Assembly: GCF_027922365.1 (NCBI RefSeq) | Contig: NZ_BSFN01000006.1 | Span: 62,001-126,000 of the forward strand | Direction of reading: 5' to 3' | From: Pseudomonas turukhanskensis | Lineage (GTDB): Bacteria; Pseudomonadota; Gammaproteobacteria; Pseudomonadales; Pseudomonadaceae | Length of the DNA: 64,000 nucleotides | In this document: positions 30,687 to 39,773 of the stretch, one piece after another | How the letters are laid out: every line of letters starts with the position of its first letter | Numbering within the stretch: the stretch's first letter is position 1 | The notes under the pieces: generated by a model | Database searches by the model: none | The model's input: only the letters and a program-made list of their open reading frames with translations | Told to the model about the DNA's origin: nothing | Translations under genes and position numbers: made by a program

Positions 30687-31090
30687 ACATTTAAACCGGT
30701 TAGTTCAGGGAAGCGATGCTGGCACTTGGCTGCATGATTGTCACCGGTTTGACCATCATTAGCACTAGCCGTTCAACGGGGAGTGAAGAAACCCCTGTTG
30801 ACTTAGCAGTCACTGCATCAGTTATTTGACGCCAAATCTGTGTCACATTTTGAACTGACTAAAGGCTTTGTGCCAGCACCAACTGTCGAAAATGCGCGCC
30901 ACTTGTCAAAGTCGATTAATTTGGTACTCGCGTGCTGCGTAGTAAAGCCGATGTTCTGCCTGGTGTCACAGGTGCAAGGCTGCAGATTAGAGCGGTTTCA
31001 CCATTTTGTTCGTCACCATTTGGTGACGTTCAGGCAAGATTGCCGCCCGATGGCGCGCCAGGCTGCGCAGTGGTCTTGAGGTATTAGTAG
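30687..31090. promoter_or_regulatory. Intergenic region between divergent amrZ and phnN
   Basis: 404 bases without a credible gene. AAACCGGT (30694-30701) and ACCGGTTT (30743-30750), upstream of amrZ, are inverted copies and might be a self-regulatory site. CGTCACCA-TT-TGGTGACG at 31011-31028 is an 8+8-bp palindrome about 60 bases before phnN. I cannot place promoters confidently. The one longer frame (30840-31079) starts with GTG, lacks a ribosome binding site and has no recognisable protein. Confidence 0.4.
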
Positions 31091-31645
31091 ATGGGCACAC
31101 TGATTTATCTGATCGGGCCGTCCGGCTCAGGCAAAGACAGCCTGCTGCAGGCTGCGCGCCCGGCCCTTGAGGCTCAAGGCTGCCATATCGTGCGGCGCGT
31201 GATAACGCGTTCGGCCGAAGCGGTGGGCGAGGAGGCCGAAGCTGTGAGTCCCGAACAATTTGACCGTATGGAAGCGGTGGGCGCCTTTGCCATGAGCTGG
31301 CGCGCCAATGGCTTGGCTTACGGTATACCTGTGCAGATAAATGACTGGCTGGCGGCCGGGCACGATGTGTTGGTCAATGGCTCACGTGCCTACCTGCCCG
31401 AGGCGCGGCGCCGCTATCCCAATATGCTGGCGATTCTGCTCATGGTCGACCCCGCCGTACTGCGCCAGCGTCTGCTGGCGCGCGGGCGGGAGTCCGTGGC
31501 GGAAATCGACGCGCGCCTGGCGCGCAACGGGCAGTTTCAGCCCGAAGGTGATGAGGATCAGTCCCTACATCTACTGGACAACTCTTCGCACTTCGAGCGC
31601 ACCGTTGCCGAGCTGCTCGATCTGATCGCGCAACAGCGCCGCTAA
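31091..31645 (+). CDS. phnN: Ribose 1,5-bisphosphate phosphokinase PhnN
   Basis: A 184-residue P-loop kinase of the guanylate-kinase-like family. It phosphorylates ribose 1,5-bisphosphate to PRPP, salvaging the sugar left by the C-P lyase phosphonate pathway. The P-loop GPSGSGKDSLL begins at residue 9; RVITRSAE and FAMSWRANGLAYGIP are PhnN blocks. No phn transport or C-P lyase genes are in the window, so it is an isolated copy. Its stop overlaps that of the convergent Lrp-type gene by a few bases. Confidence 0.92.
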   Translation: MGTLIYLIGPSGSGKDSLLQAARPALEAQGCHIVRRVITRSAEAVGEEAEAVSPEQFDRMEAVGAFAMSWRANGLAYGIPVQINDWLAAGHDVLVNGSRAYLPEARRRYPNMLAILLMVDPAVLRQRLLARGRESVAEIDARLARNGQFQPEGDEDQSLHLLDNSSHFERTVAELLDLIAQQRR

Positions 31646-32115
31646 ACCAGATCCAGCGGCAGCTCGGTGGTGCGCTTCACCTCGCTCATCGCGATATTTG
31701 AATGCGCCTCCAGCACATGGGGGCGCTGCAGAAGTTGGTCGCGCAAAAAGCGCTCGTAGCTGGCGATGTCCTTGGCCACCACCTTGAGCAGGTAATCCGA
31801 GCCTCCGGCCATGGTGAAGCACTCCAGCACCTGCGGATAACCCACAATCGCCTCCTCGAACTCGGTGAGGTTGTTGCGCCCGTGGGCCGAGAGTTTGATG
31901 TTGACGAACACCGTGATGGAAAAACCAAGCAACGTGGGGTTTAGCAGGGCCACCTTGCGCTCGATCAGTCCTTCTTCTTGCATGCGATGAATGCGTCGCC
32001 AGCACGGTGACTGCGACAGTTCGACCTTCTCTGCAACTTCAGCCGCCGACAAATCAGCATTGTGTTGCAGCAAGCGAAGAATCTTCCGATCGATAGGGCT
32101 AAGAGGGTTCTGCAT
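31642..32115 (-). CDS. Lrp/AsnC-family transcriptional regulator
   Basis: A 157-residue regulator with an N-terminal helix-turn-helix (LSAAEVAEKVELSQSPCWRRI) and a C-terminal RAM/ACT-type ligand domain (FTMAGGSDYLLKVVAKDIAS). Such proteins respond to amino acids and form octamers. It is divergent from the fused indolepyruvate oxidoreductase gene, 200 bases away, and so is the obvious candidate to regulate it. The ligand could be an aromatic or branched amino acid. AAGAACAA in its leader (minus strand, 32136-32129) resembles a Crc/Hfq motif. Confidence 0.9.
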   Translation of the reverse strand: MQNPLSPIDRKILRLLQHNADLSAAEVAEKVELSQSPCWRRIHRMQEEGLIERKVALLNPTLLGFSITVFVNIKLSAHGRNNLTEFEEAIVGYPQVLECFTMAGGSDYLLKVVAKDIASYERFLRDQLLQRPHVLEAHSNIAMSEVKRTTELPLDLV

Positions 32116-32231
32116 GACTCATTCCCGATTGTTCTTTTTATTGGATAGTTCATGCACAAGAGTGGCGTGAAGGCTCGCAAATAGAAAGAAAAAAGCTGAA
32201 CCGTCCAGTCATATTCTTAGCCATACGTTTA

Positions 32232-32247
32232 GGGCAGTGATCCTGCT
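32232..32247 (+). promoter_or_regulatory. Sigma-54-like element or dyad upstream of the oxidoreductase gene
   Basis: GGGCAGTGATCCTGCT has GG and GC ten bases apart and a GCAG-N5-CTGC dyad. The same framework occurs upstream of phhA (5050-5065). The match to the true sigma-54 consensus is poor, so it may be a regulator site shared by two aromatic-catabolism genes or a coincidence. Confidence 0.25.
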
Positions 32248-32315
32248 CGAAACAAGCAAGGGGGGCGTTCACCGTCGCCGCCCAGGTCGCCATAAAAATA
32301 AAAGGAGCGCCCGCT

Positions 32316-35300
32316 ATGTCACTGGCCGAGATCCGCCTGGATGACAAGTACCGACTCGCAACCGGTCATCTCTACCTCACCGGCACCCAGGCGCTTACCC
32401 GTCTGCCGATGCTGCAAAAACAGCGCGACAGTGCCCATGGCCTGAACACCGCCTGCTTTATTTCCGGCTATCGCGGCTCGCCCCTGGGCAATCTCGACAA
32501 GAGCCTGTGGGAAGCCAAAACCTTTTTGCAAGACAACCACATTCACTTCCAGCCTGGCGTCAACGAAGAGTTGGCCGCCACGGCCGTGTGGGGCAGTCAG
32601 CAAACCAGCCTGTTTCCCGGCGCGCGCTACGACGGCGTGTTCGCCATGTGGTACGGCAAAGGGCCGGGTGTAGACCGCTGTGGGGACGTCTTCAAACACG
32701 GCAACTCCGCCGGCGTTTCGGCCCATGGCGGCGTTCTGCTGCTGGCCGGCGATGACCATGGCTGCAAGTCTTCTAGTATCGCCAACCAGAGCGAGCATGC
32801 GTTTATCGCCGCCTCGATTCCGGTGCTTAACCCGGCCAACGTTCAGGAAATTCTGGACTACGGCATTCTTGGCTGGGAGCTGTCGCGCTACAGCGGTTGC
32901 TGGGTGGCGCTGAAGACCATCGCCGAAAACGTCGACTCCTCCGCCGTGGTCGACGTCGATCCCTTGCGCGTCAGTGTGCAGGTGCCGAGCGATTTCCAAC
33001 TGCCCGAAGACGGCGTGCATATCCGCTGGCCAGACCCGCCCCTGGTGCAGGAAAAACGCCTGAACACCTACAAGATCTACGCCGCTCGTGCTTTTGCTCT
33101 GGCGAACAATCTCAACCAGGTGAAGCTCGATTCGCCTAATCCGCGGCTGGGCATTATCACCACCGGCAAGTCGTATCTGGACGTGCGCCAAGCGCTTGTT
33201 GATCTCGGCCTGGACGACGACCTTTGCGCGCAAGTGGGACTGCGGGTTCTCAAAGTCGGCATGAGCTGGCCGCTGGAGCCGGTTTCCGTGCATGAATTTG
33301 CCCAGGGCCTGGACGAGATCCTGGTGGTAGAGGAGAAGCGCAGCATCATCGAGGACCAGCTCACCGGGCAGCTCTACAACTGGCCGGTGGATAAACGCCC
33401 GCGGGTGGTCGGCGAGTTTGACGAAGAGGGCGTGTCGCTGCTGCCAAACCTCAGCGAACTGACACCGGCAATGATTGCCCGCGCCATTGCCAAGCGCCTG
33501 GCGCCGATCTATTCCAGCGAGCAAATCGAGTCGCGCCTGGCTTTTCTGGCCGCCAAGGAAAAAGCCCTGGCCGCGCCTAAACACACGACCGTGCGCACTC
33601 CGCATTTCTGCTCCGGCTGCCCGCACAACACCTCTACCAAAGTGCCAGAGGGCAGCCGCGCGCAAGGCGGAATCGGCTGCCATTACATGACGCAATGGAT
33701 GGACCGTAACACCGACACCTTTACCCAAATGGGTGGTGAGGGCGCCACGTGGATCGGTCAGGCACCCTTTACCGACACCCCGCATATCTTCCAGAACCTC
33801 GGCGACGGCACCTATTTTCACTCCGGCCAATTGGCGCTGCGTGCGGCGGTCGCTGCCGGGGTGAATATCACCTACAAGATTCTCTATAACGACGCCGTGG
33901 CCATGACCGGCGGCCAGCCCATTGACGGTGAACTGCGCGTTGATCAACTGAGCCAGCAAGTGTTTGCCGAAGGCGTTAAACGTATTGCGCTGGTTTCCGA
34001 CGAGCCAGACAAGTACCCAAGCCGCGCCGGCTTTGCCCCGATTGTCACGTTCCACCACCGCCGCGAACTGGATGCGGTGCAACGTGAACTGCGCGAGTTC
34101 AAAGGCACGTCGGTGATCATCTATGACCAGACCTGCGCCACGGAAAAACGTCGGCGGCGTAAACGCGGCAAGTTGGTCGATCCGGCCAAGCGCGCGTTTA
34201 TCAATTCTGCAGTGTGCGAAGGCTGCGGCGATTGCAGTGTGAAATCCAATTGCCTGTCGGTGCTGCCGCTGGAAACGGCGCAAGGGCGCAAACGGGAAAT
34301 CGACCAGAATTCCTGCAACAAGGATTTCACTTGCGTCGATGGCTTTTGCCCGAGCTTTGTCACGGTGCACGGCGGCCGTCTGCGTCAACCCGAAGCCTTG
34401 GGCCATGGTGCCGACTTTCCGTCACTGCCTGAGCCCGTACAACCTACATTGGAGCGGCCCTATAACATTCTGCTGCCCGGCGTTGGTGGCAGCGGGGTGA
34501 CCACTGTTGGCGCCTTGCTCGGCATGGCGGCGCATCTTGAAGGCAAAGGGTGCAGCGTGCTCGACCAAGCCGGCTTGGCGCAGAAATTCGGCCCGGTGAT
34601 TACCCATATCCGCATCGCCGCTGCGCAGGACGATATCTACGCGGTGCGCATCGCCGCTGGCGAAACCGATCTGCTGTTGGGCTGCGATCTGGTGGTGGCG
34701 GCCAGCGAAGAAGCCTTGGCCAAACTCAACGAGCAAATCGCCCATGCGGTCGTGAACAGTCACGAAGCAGCGACGGCCGAGTTCACCCGCAACCCCAACG
34801 CCGAGTTTCCCGGCGCAGCCATGCAACAGGCCATCGTCGAAGCGGTGGGGGCAAGCAAAACCCATTTTGTCGAAGCGACCGAACTGGCCACCGGCTTGAT
34901 GGGCGATAGCATCGCCACCAACCTGTTTATGCTCGGCTTCGCCTACCAACAGGGCTTGGTGCCGGTGAGTGCAGAAGCGATCAACCAGGCCATCGAGTTA
35001 AACTCGGTGGCGGTGGCGCTCAATCAGCAGGCGTTTCTGTGGGGCCGTCGCGCGGCGTTTGCGCCTGAAGCCGTGGCCAAGTTGGCAAAACCCGATGCGG
35101 CCGCGCACTTGGCTGACAAGGAGCAAACCCTTGAACAACGCATCGAGCGCAATGCCGCCACGCTGCGTGAGTATCAGAACGATGCCTACGCCGAGCGCTA
35201 CCTGAAGCTGCTCAACCGCGTTCGCGAAGCCGAGGTGCGTGTGTTCCCCGGCCAGCCGTTGGCGCTGACTGAAGCGGTGGCGTTCAACTACTTCAAGCTG

Positions 35301-35801
35301 CTGGCCTACAAGGACGAATACGAAGTCGCGCGCCTCTACAGCAACGGCGAATTCAACCGGCAACTCACTGCGCAATTCGAAGGCGATTATCGGCTGCAGT
35401 TTCACCTGGCGCCGTCATGGCTGAGTAAGCGTGACCCGCGTACCGGCGAGTTGCGCAAACGCAGCTTCGGGCCCTGGATGTTGCAGGCATTCGCGCTGCT
35501 GGCCCGGTTTAAATTCCTGCGCGGCACTCGGCTGGATCCGTTTGGCTACAGCCATGAGCGTCTTCTGGAGCGGGAGTTGATTACCGCGTACGAAGGCGAT
35601 GTGGAGTTGATCGTGCAGCGCCTGAGCGACGCCAAACGCCACAGTGCCTTGGCGCTGGCGCGAGTGCCGGAACGTATTCGCGGTTACGGCCACGTCAAGG
35701 ATCAGGCATTGCTGGCCGTCACCCATCAGGCCGAAGAGCTGCGTCGTACGTTGCGTGACGAGAGCAACGCACCGTCCACGCTGTACGTGGCGGCTGCCTG
35801 A
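32316..35801 (+). CDS. Fused indolepyruvate:ferredoxin oxidoreductase (IorA-IorB type)
   Basis: A 1161-residue 2-oxoacid oxidoreductase that decarboxylates aryl pyruvates to aryl-acetyl-CoA, passing electrons to ferredoxin. The N-terminal half has the pyrimidine/TPP pyruvate-oxidoreductase domains (FISGYRGSPLGNLD, TPHFCSGCPHNTST, GGIGCHYMTQWMD, ILYNDAVAMTGGQP). Iron-sulfur cysteines follow at about 635-690 (VCEGCGDCSVKSNC and CNKDFTCVDGFCP). The gamma-type domain starts near ILLPGVGGSGVTTVGALLG (about 715), and a C-terminal extension of about 200 residues ends the protein. AAAGGAG precedes the ATG. With the divergent Lrp regulator it suggests a route for surplus aromatic or branched 2-oxoacids. 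Confidence 0.9.
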   Translation: MSLAEIRLDDKYRLATGHLYLTGTQALTRLPMLQKQRDSAHGLNTACFISGYRGSPLGNLDKSLWEAKTFLQDNHIHFQPGVNEELAATAVWGSQQTSLFPGARYDGVFAMWYGKGPGVDRCGDVFKHGNSAGVSAHGGVLLLAGDDHGCKSSSIANQSEHAFIAASIPVLNPANVQEILDYGILGWELSRYSGCWVALKTIAENVDSSAVVDVDPLRVSVQVPSDFQLPEDGVHIRWPDPPLVQEKRLNTYKIYAARAFALANNLNQVKLDSPNPRLGIITTGKSYLDVRQALVDLGLDDDLCAQVGLRVLKVGMSWPLEPVSVHEFAQGLDEILVVEEKRSIIEDQLTGQLYNWPVDKRPRVVGEFDEEGVSLLPNLSELTPAMIARAIAKRLAPIYSSEQIESRLAFLAAKEKALAAPKHTTVRTPHFCSGCPHNTSTKVPEGSRAQGGIGCHYMTQWMDRNTDTFTQMGGEGATWIGQAPFTDTPHIFQNLGDGTYFHSGQLALRAAVAAGVNITYKILYNDAVAMTGGQPIDGELRVDQLSQQVFAEGVKRIALVSDEPDKYPSRAGFAPIVTFHHRRELDAVQRELREFKGTSVIIYDQTCATEKRRRRKRGKLVDPAKRAFINSAVCEGCGDCSVKSNCLSVLPLETAQGRKREIDQNSCNKDFTCVDGFCPSFVTVHGGRLRQPEALGHGADFPSLPEPVQPTLERPYNILLPGVGGSGVTTVGALLGMAAHLEGKGCSVLDQAGLAQKFGPVITHIRIAAAQDDIYAVRIAAGETDLLLGCDLVVAASEEALAKLNEQIAHAVVNSHEAATAEFTRNPNAEFPGAAMQQAIVEAVGASKTHFVEATELATGLMGDSIATNLFMLGFAYQQGLVPVSAEAINQAIELNSVAVALNQQAFLWGRRAAFAPEAVAKLAKPDAAAHLADKEQTLEQRIERNAATLREYQNDAYAERYLKLLNRVREAEVRVFPGQPLALTEAVAFNYFKLLAYKDEYEVARLYSNGEFNRQLTAQFEGDYRLQFHLAPSWLSKRDPRTGELRKRSFGPWMLQAFALLARFKFLRGTRLDPFGYSHERLLERELITAYEGDVELIVQRLSDAKRHSALALARVPERIRGYGHVKDQALLAVTHQAEELRRTLRDESNAPSTLYVAAA

Positions 35802-35934
35802 TCGCAGCACGGCTCACGCGGTCGCCATTCGCCCACGGCGACCGCGTTTTTTTGCGCCGGGCAAACACATGACAAAAACGCTGCTCGCCGTTAACATGCC
35901 GCCCGGTCGGAAGCGTTGCCGGCTCTGCGTGTCT

Positions 35935-36009
35935 GTCTCCTTAGTTCAATGGATAGAATAAGCCCCTCCTAAGGGCTAGATGCTGGTTCGACTCCAGCAG
36001 GGGACGCCA
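35935..36009 (+). tRNA. tRNA-Arg (anticodon CCT)
   Basis: 75 bases with encoded CCA. The acceptor GTCTCCT pairs with AGGGGAC (one U-G). Anticodon CCT is at 35968-35970 and the T loop reads GGTTCGACTCC. It reads the rare AGG codon. tRNA-Arg(CCT) genes are common integration sites for islands, but no integrase or repeated tRNA 3' end is visible nearby. Confidence 0.96.
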
Positions 36010-36160
36010 TCTCCATCCGCGCTTTTCCTTCTCGCCATTTCTGCTGCCAGCACCGGCGGCGGTTTATCTGTGTGCGCTGCTTGAAATCCTGAACACCTGA
36101 TGCGTATTTTGTACGCGCCTGCGCTAGCGTGCGGACAGGCTCTAACAAGGACAACAAGTG

Positions 36161-37504
36161 ATGAGTACAGATGGCCCCAGTTCCTATGCCGACCAGTTGG
36201 CCGGCATCGACGAAATTGAATGCGTAACCCCTGACCTCAACGGTGTGCCTCGCGGCAAAGTGATGACGGCCGCCGGCTTTCTGGAGGGTCGCCGGCTGCA
36301 GCTGGCGCGAGGTGTGTTGTTGCAATGCATTATGGGCGGCTACCCGCCGGCGCCGTTCTATGGCGGGGACGATGGCGACCTGGCATTGGTCGCCGAGCCT
36401 ACGCAAATTCACCGTCTGCCCTGGAGCGACGTGCCGCGCGCGTTGGCCATCTGCGATGCCGATGAGTTCGATGGCAGCAGCTCGGGATTGTCGACCCGCG
36501 GTCTGCTCAAGCGCGTGCTGGCCCAGTACAGCGCCCGTGGTCTGGCGCCGGTGGTGGCGACCGAACTGGAGTTTTTTGTGTTTGCGCCGAACCCGGATCC
36601 GCAGCGGCCGTTCCAGCCGCCGCTGGGCCTGGATGGTCGCCGCGAAGATGGCTGCTCGGCGTTTGGCGTGTCGTCCAACAACGGTCTGCGCCCGTTCTTC
36701 AATGAGGTGTATCGCTGCATGGCGGCCCTGGGCCTGCCGCGCGATACCTTTATGCATGAGATGGGCGTGAGTCAGTTCGAGATCAACCTGCTGCACGGCG
36801 ATGCGCTGTTGCTGGCCGATCAGACGTTCCTGTTCAAGCACATGCTCAAGGAGGTAGCGCTCAAGCACGGCGTAACCGTGGTTTGCATGGCCAAGCCATT
36901 GGCTCACACGCCGGGCAGCTCGATGCACATTCACCAAAGCGTGGTGGAGCAGGGTAGCGGGCGGAATATTTTCAGCGACGAACAGGGTGAGGCGACGCCG
37001 GCGTTCTATCAATTTATTGGCGGGCAGCAGGCTGCCATGGCGGATTTCACCTTACTGTTTGCGCCCAACGTGAATTCGTATCAGCGCCTGTTCCATCCCT
37101 ACGCATCGCCCAACAATGCCTGTTGGTCGCATGACAACCGTGCGGCGGGCCTGCGCATTCCAGCCAGTTCGCCAGCGGCGCGGCGGGTGGAAAACCGCTT
37201 GCCCGGTGCCGACGCCAACCCTTATCTGGCGCTGGCTGCCAGCTTGGCAGCAGGCTTGTATGGCATTGAGCAGGAACTGCAACCGACAGACGCCATCCAA
37301 GGCGAATTCGACGTGCCGGATGCCTTGCGGTTACCGTCTACGATGCAGGCCGCAATTGACCGCCTGCAGCGCAGCGACCTAGCGCGCGAGATGTTCGGCA
37401 ACGAGTTCATTGACGGCTACATTGCTACTAAGACGATGGAGCTCACCAGCTTCTTCGATGAAATCACCCCTTGGGAGCGTCGTGTGTTGGCGGCCCAAGC
37501 CTAA
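36161..37504 (+). CDS. Glutamine synthetase family protein, probable gamma-glutamylpolyamine synthetase (PuuA/SpuI-like)
   Basis: A 447-residue ligase of the GS-III-like PuuA group, which joins glutamate to putrescine or other amines at the expense of ATP. The ATP-grasp-like GS motifs are present: ATELEFFVF, SQFEINLLHGDALLLAD, KPLAHTPGSSMHIHQS and RVENRLPGADANPYLALAAS. The N-terminal beta-grasp (VTPDLNGVPRGKV) is complete. ATG 36161 was chosen; GTG at 36158 is adjacent. No other polyamine genes are nearby, so the amine substrate is uncertain. True glutamine synthetase GlnA is unlikely because the adenylylation segment is absent. Confidence 0.82.
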   Translation: MSTDGPSSYADQLAGIDEIECVTPDLNGVPRGKVMTAAGFLEGRRLQLARGVLLQCIMGGYPPAPFYGGDDGDLALVAEPTQIHRLPWSDVPRALAICDADEFDGSSSGLSTRGLLKRVLAQYSARGLAPVVATELEFFVFAPNPDPQRPFQPPLGLDGRREDGCSAFGVSSNNGLRPFFNEVYRCMAALGLPRDTFMHEMGVSQFEINLLHGDALLLADQTFLFKHMLKEVALKHGVTVVCMAKPLAHTPGSSMHIHQSVVEQGSGRNIFSDEQGEATPAFYQFIGGQQAAMADFTLLFAPNVNSYQRLFHPYASPNNACWSHDNRAAGLRIPASSPAARRVENRLPGADANPYLALAASLAAGLYGIEQELQPTDAIQGEFDVPDALRLPSTMQAAIDRLQRSDLAREMFGNEFIDGYIATKTMELTSFFDEITPWERRVLAAQA

Positions 37505-37562
37505 GCGTTACCCGCCAGGCCATTGGGCCTGGCACTCATTCAAGGAGCCGCTCGGAAAGCCA

Positions 37563-38867
37563 ATGCGTCGAATCTGGAAGTCTTTTCGAGCGCTTTATTT
37601 CGCCAGCCTGTTGATGCTGATCGGGTCGGGTCTTTTAAGCACCTACCTGGGCTTGCGCCTGGCCGCCGATAAAACCGACTCGCTATGGGTCGGTGCCCTG
37701 ATGGCGGCGTATTACTTTGGCCTGGTGTTAGGCGGCAAGGTGGGGCACCGCATGATTGCGCGGGTGGGCCATATTCGCGCCTACGTCACCTGCGCGGGGG
37801 TGGTGACTGCGGCCGTGCTGGGGCACGGGCTGATCGACTGGCTGCCGGCCTGGGTGGTGCTGCGGGCCATCGTCGGTGTGGGCATGATGTGCCAGTACAT
37901 GGTCATCGAGAGCTGGCTTAACGAACAAGCTGAGGCCAGTCAGCGCGGCCTGGTGTTTTCCGGGTACATGATCGCCTCGTATCTGGGTTTGGTGCTCGGG
38001 CAACTGGTGCTGGTGCTGCACCCGGCCCTGGGGCTGGAGCTGCTGATTCTGGTGGCGATGTGTTTTTCCCTCTGCCTGGTGCCGGTGGCGGTTACCCGCA
38101 AGATTCACCCGGCGCCCATGCGGCCTGCGCCGCTGGAGCCGCGGTTTTTTATCAAGCGGGTGCCGCAGTCTCTAACCACCACATTGGTGTCCGGTCTGGT
38201 CATCGGTTCGTTCTACGGGTTGGCGCCGCTGTACGCGGCACGTCAGGGCCTGACCAACGAGCAGGTCGGTTTGTTTATGGGTTGCTGCGTATTGGCGGCG
38301 CTGGTCGTGCAATGGCCGTTGGGCTGGTTATCTGACCGCCATGATCGTGCCGTGCTTATCCGTGGCTGCGCCGGTCTGCTGGTGCTGGCGGCGCTGCCGC
38401 TGGCGGTTATGCCTACCGTGCCGCTGGAGGTGCTGATACCGGTGGGTTTTGTGCTCAGCCTGCTGCAGTTCAGTCTGTATCCACTGGCGGTGGCGTTTTC
38501 CAATGACCATGTGGAAGGCGAGCGGCGCGTGTCGTTGACGGCGATTCTGCTGGTGACCTTCGGCGTGGGTGCCTGTATCGGCCCGTTGGTGGCTGGCGGC
38601 CTGATGCGCCAGTTCGGCCCCAACATGCTGTTTGCGTTCGTGTGCTTCTGTGCGGCGGTGCTGGTGCTGCGTATTCGCCCTGATGCGGTCACCCACCTGC
38701 ACCAGGTGGAGGATGCGCCGCTGCACCATATGTCGATGCCCGACAACATGACCAGCTCGCCCCTGGTGGCTGCGCTGGACCCGCGTGTGACCGAGCAGAT
38801 TGTGCAGGACCAGATGCAAACCCAACCGACAACGGTGGAAGATCCGGCCGATACCAAATCGACCTGA
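37563..38867 (+). CDS. Major facilitator superfamily transporter (YcaD-like)
   Basis: A 434-residue membrane protein with about twelve hydrophobic helices to residue 385, then a polar cytosolic tail of about 50 residues containing HHMSMPDNM and a run of Gln/Thr/Asp. SLWVGALMAAYYFGLVLGG and the cytosolic loop GWLSDRHDR (the MFS motif-A repeat between helices 8 and 9) support the class. The substrate cannot be read from sequence. AAGGAG lies 16 bases before the ATG. It starts 58 bases after the ligase gene and may share its transcript. A terminator follows. Confidence 0.85.
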   Translation: MRRIWKSFRALYFASLLMLIGSGLLSTYLGLRLAADKTDSLWVGALMAAYYFGLVLGGKVGHRMIARVGHIRAYVTCAGVVTAAVLGHGLIDWLPAWVVLRAIVGVGMMCQYMVIESWLNEQAEASQRGLVFSGYMIASYLGLVLGQLVLVLHPALGLELLILVAMCFSLCLVPVAVTRKIHPAPMRPAPLEPRFFIKRVPQSLTTTLVSGLVIGSFYGLAPLYAARQGLTNEQVGLFMGCCVLAALVVQWPLGWLSDRHDRAVLIRGCAGLLVLAALPLAVMPTVPLEVLIPVGFVLSLLQFSLYPLAVAFSNDHVEGERRVSLTAILLVTFGVGACIGPLVAGGLMRQFGPNMLFAFVCFCAAVLVLRIRPDAVTHLHQVEDAPLHHMSMPDNMTSSPLVAALDPRVTEQIVQDQMQTQPTTVEDPADTKST

Positions 38868-38881
38868 TCGAGACGCAAATG

Positions 38882-38909
38882 AAAACGCCACCCTTGAGGT
38901 GGCGTTTTT
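38882..38909. terminator. Bidirectional terminator between the MFS gene and ycgR
   Basis: AAAACGCCACC and GGTGGCGTTTTT flank a short TTGA-type loop, with A before and T after; it serves both convergent transcripts. Confidence 0.9.
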
Positions 38910-38924
38910 GTTGGCGGCGTGGCG

Positions 38925-39668
38925 TCAGTCGTCGATATCGTCGCGCCGCGCTTCGCGTTGCAGTTGGTAAACGAAGCGGTCGATCTGCCGTTGTTCCAGG
39001 CCATTCATGCGGTGAAAGCGCATGCCGACAAAGGTCATATCGAGTTTTTCGTCGTACACCAGATGGCGCAACTCCACCGCTGTGGTGATCGCCCCGAATG
39101 GCAACTGCGCCATTAGGCGTTCATACACCTGACCAGGCTGCAGGCTTTTGCTGGCATCGCCGGCGAAACGCAGTTTGCAACCAGTGGCGGAGATATCCAG
39201 CAGCACGCCCTTGACCGGCACTCTCAGGCGGTCGCCACCGAGCTCGATATTCACCGGCTGCGCTTGTTTGAGCGGAGCGCGGTAGGCGTTGCGACGCTGG
39301 TGATACAACACCTCGGTCGGCATCGGGCACCAGTAGCAGTTCGAGCCTTCCATTTGCCCGACCTGCACCTGCTGCGTGTATTCCCAGGCGATGCGCACGC
39401 CTTCGTGAAACCCTTCAATGCGAAAGCTTTCGCCTGCTTTCAGAAAGCGTTCGCCATCGTTGGGCACCATTTCATCCAGAGCCAACACGCCGCGTTCGCG
39501 GTTGATCTGGATGATAAAGGTCTGAAAACGCATGCTGCGTTCATGGAAGGTGATGATCAGTGGGTCGCGGTGTTCTTCCAACTGGCGAAGAGCAGCAAAA
39601 ACTTCCAACGGAGCTTTTAGGACTTTCGGTGGTTGCGGGCCATCACCCGCGGCGAAGGGGTTGGACAC
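38925..39668 (-). CDS. ycgR: PilZ-domain flagellar brake protein YcgR/FlgZ
   Basis: Binds cyclic di-GMP and slows flagellar rotation through the stator. The N-terminal YcgR domain (about 1-120) is followed by PilZ with the ligand residues RRNAYRAP (RxxxR) and DISATGCKL (DxSxxG). I chose GTG at 39668 (VSNPFAAGDGPQPPKVL), preceded by CGGAGAA, because YcgR proteins begin close to NPF and are about 245 residues. Upstream in-frame ATGs at 39710 and 39725 would add an unmatched leader. It follows flgM-flgN on the same strand, so c-di-GMP braking is made with late flagellar proteins. Confidence 0.9.
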   Translation of the reverse strand: MSNPFAAGDGPQPPKVLKAPLEVFAALRQLEEHRDPLIITFHERSMRFQTFIIQINRERGVLALDEMVPNDGERFLKAGESFRIEGFHEGVRIAWEYTQQVQVGQMEGSNCYWCPMPTEVLYHQRRNAYRAPLKQAQPVNIELGGDRLRVPVKGVLLDISATGCKLRFAGDASKSLQPGQVYERLMAQLPFGAITTAVELRHLVYDEKLDMTFVGMRFHRMNGLEQRQIDRFVYQLQREARRDDIDD

Positions 39669-39773
39669 GGTCCAGAATTCTCCGAAGCTAAATACGGTGG
39701 CACGATCCATAAGGGGTTTTAGCATACTGGCATTGTGCCTGCACGCCCCCTGCGCCTTCTTGTAATTAAGTTA

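Noticed and set aside
30840..31079. 79-codon frame between amrZ and phnN
   Set aside because: GTG start without a ribosome binding site, Cys/His/Val-rich sequence with no family resemblance.
35935..36009. tRNA-Arg(CCT) as an integration site of a genomic island
   Set aside because: No integrase and no duplicated tRNA 3' end was seen in the following sequence; the next genes look ordinary.
39669..39773. Possible sigma-28 promoter directly before ycgR
   Set aside because: TAAA is followed by GCCACCGT at 16 bases, too far from GCCGATAA; co-transcription with flgM-flgN is simpler.
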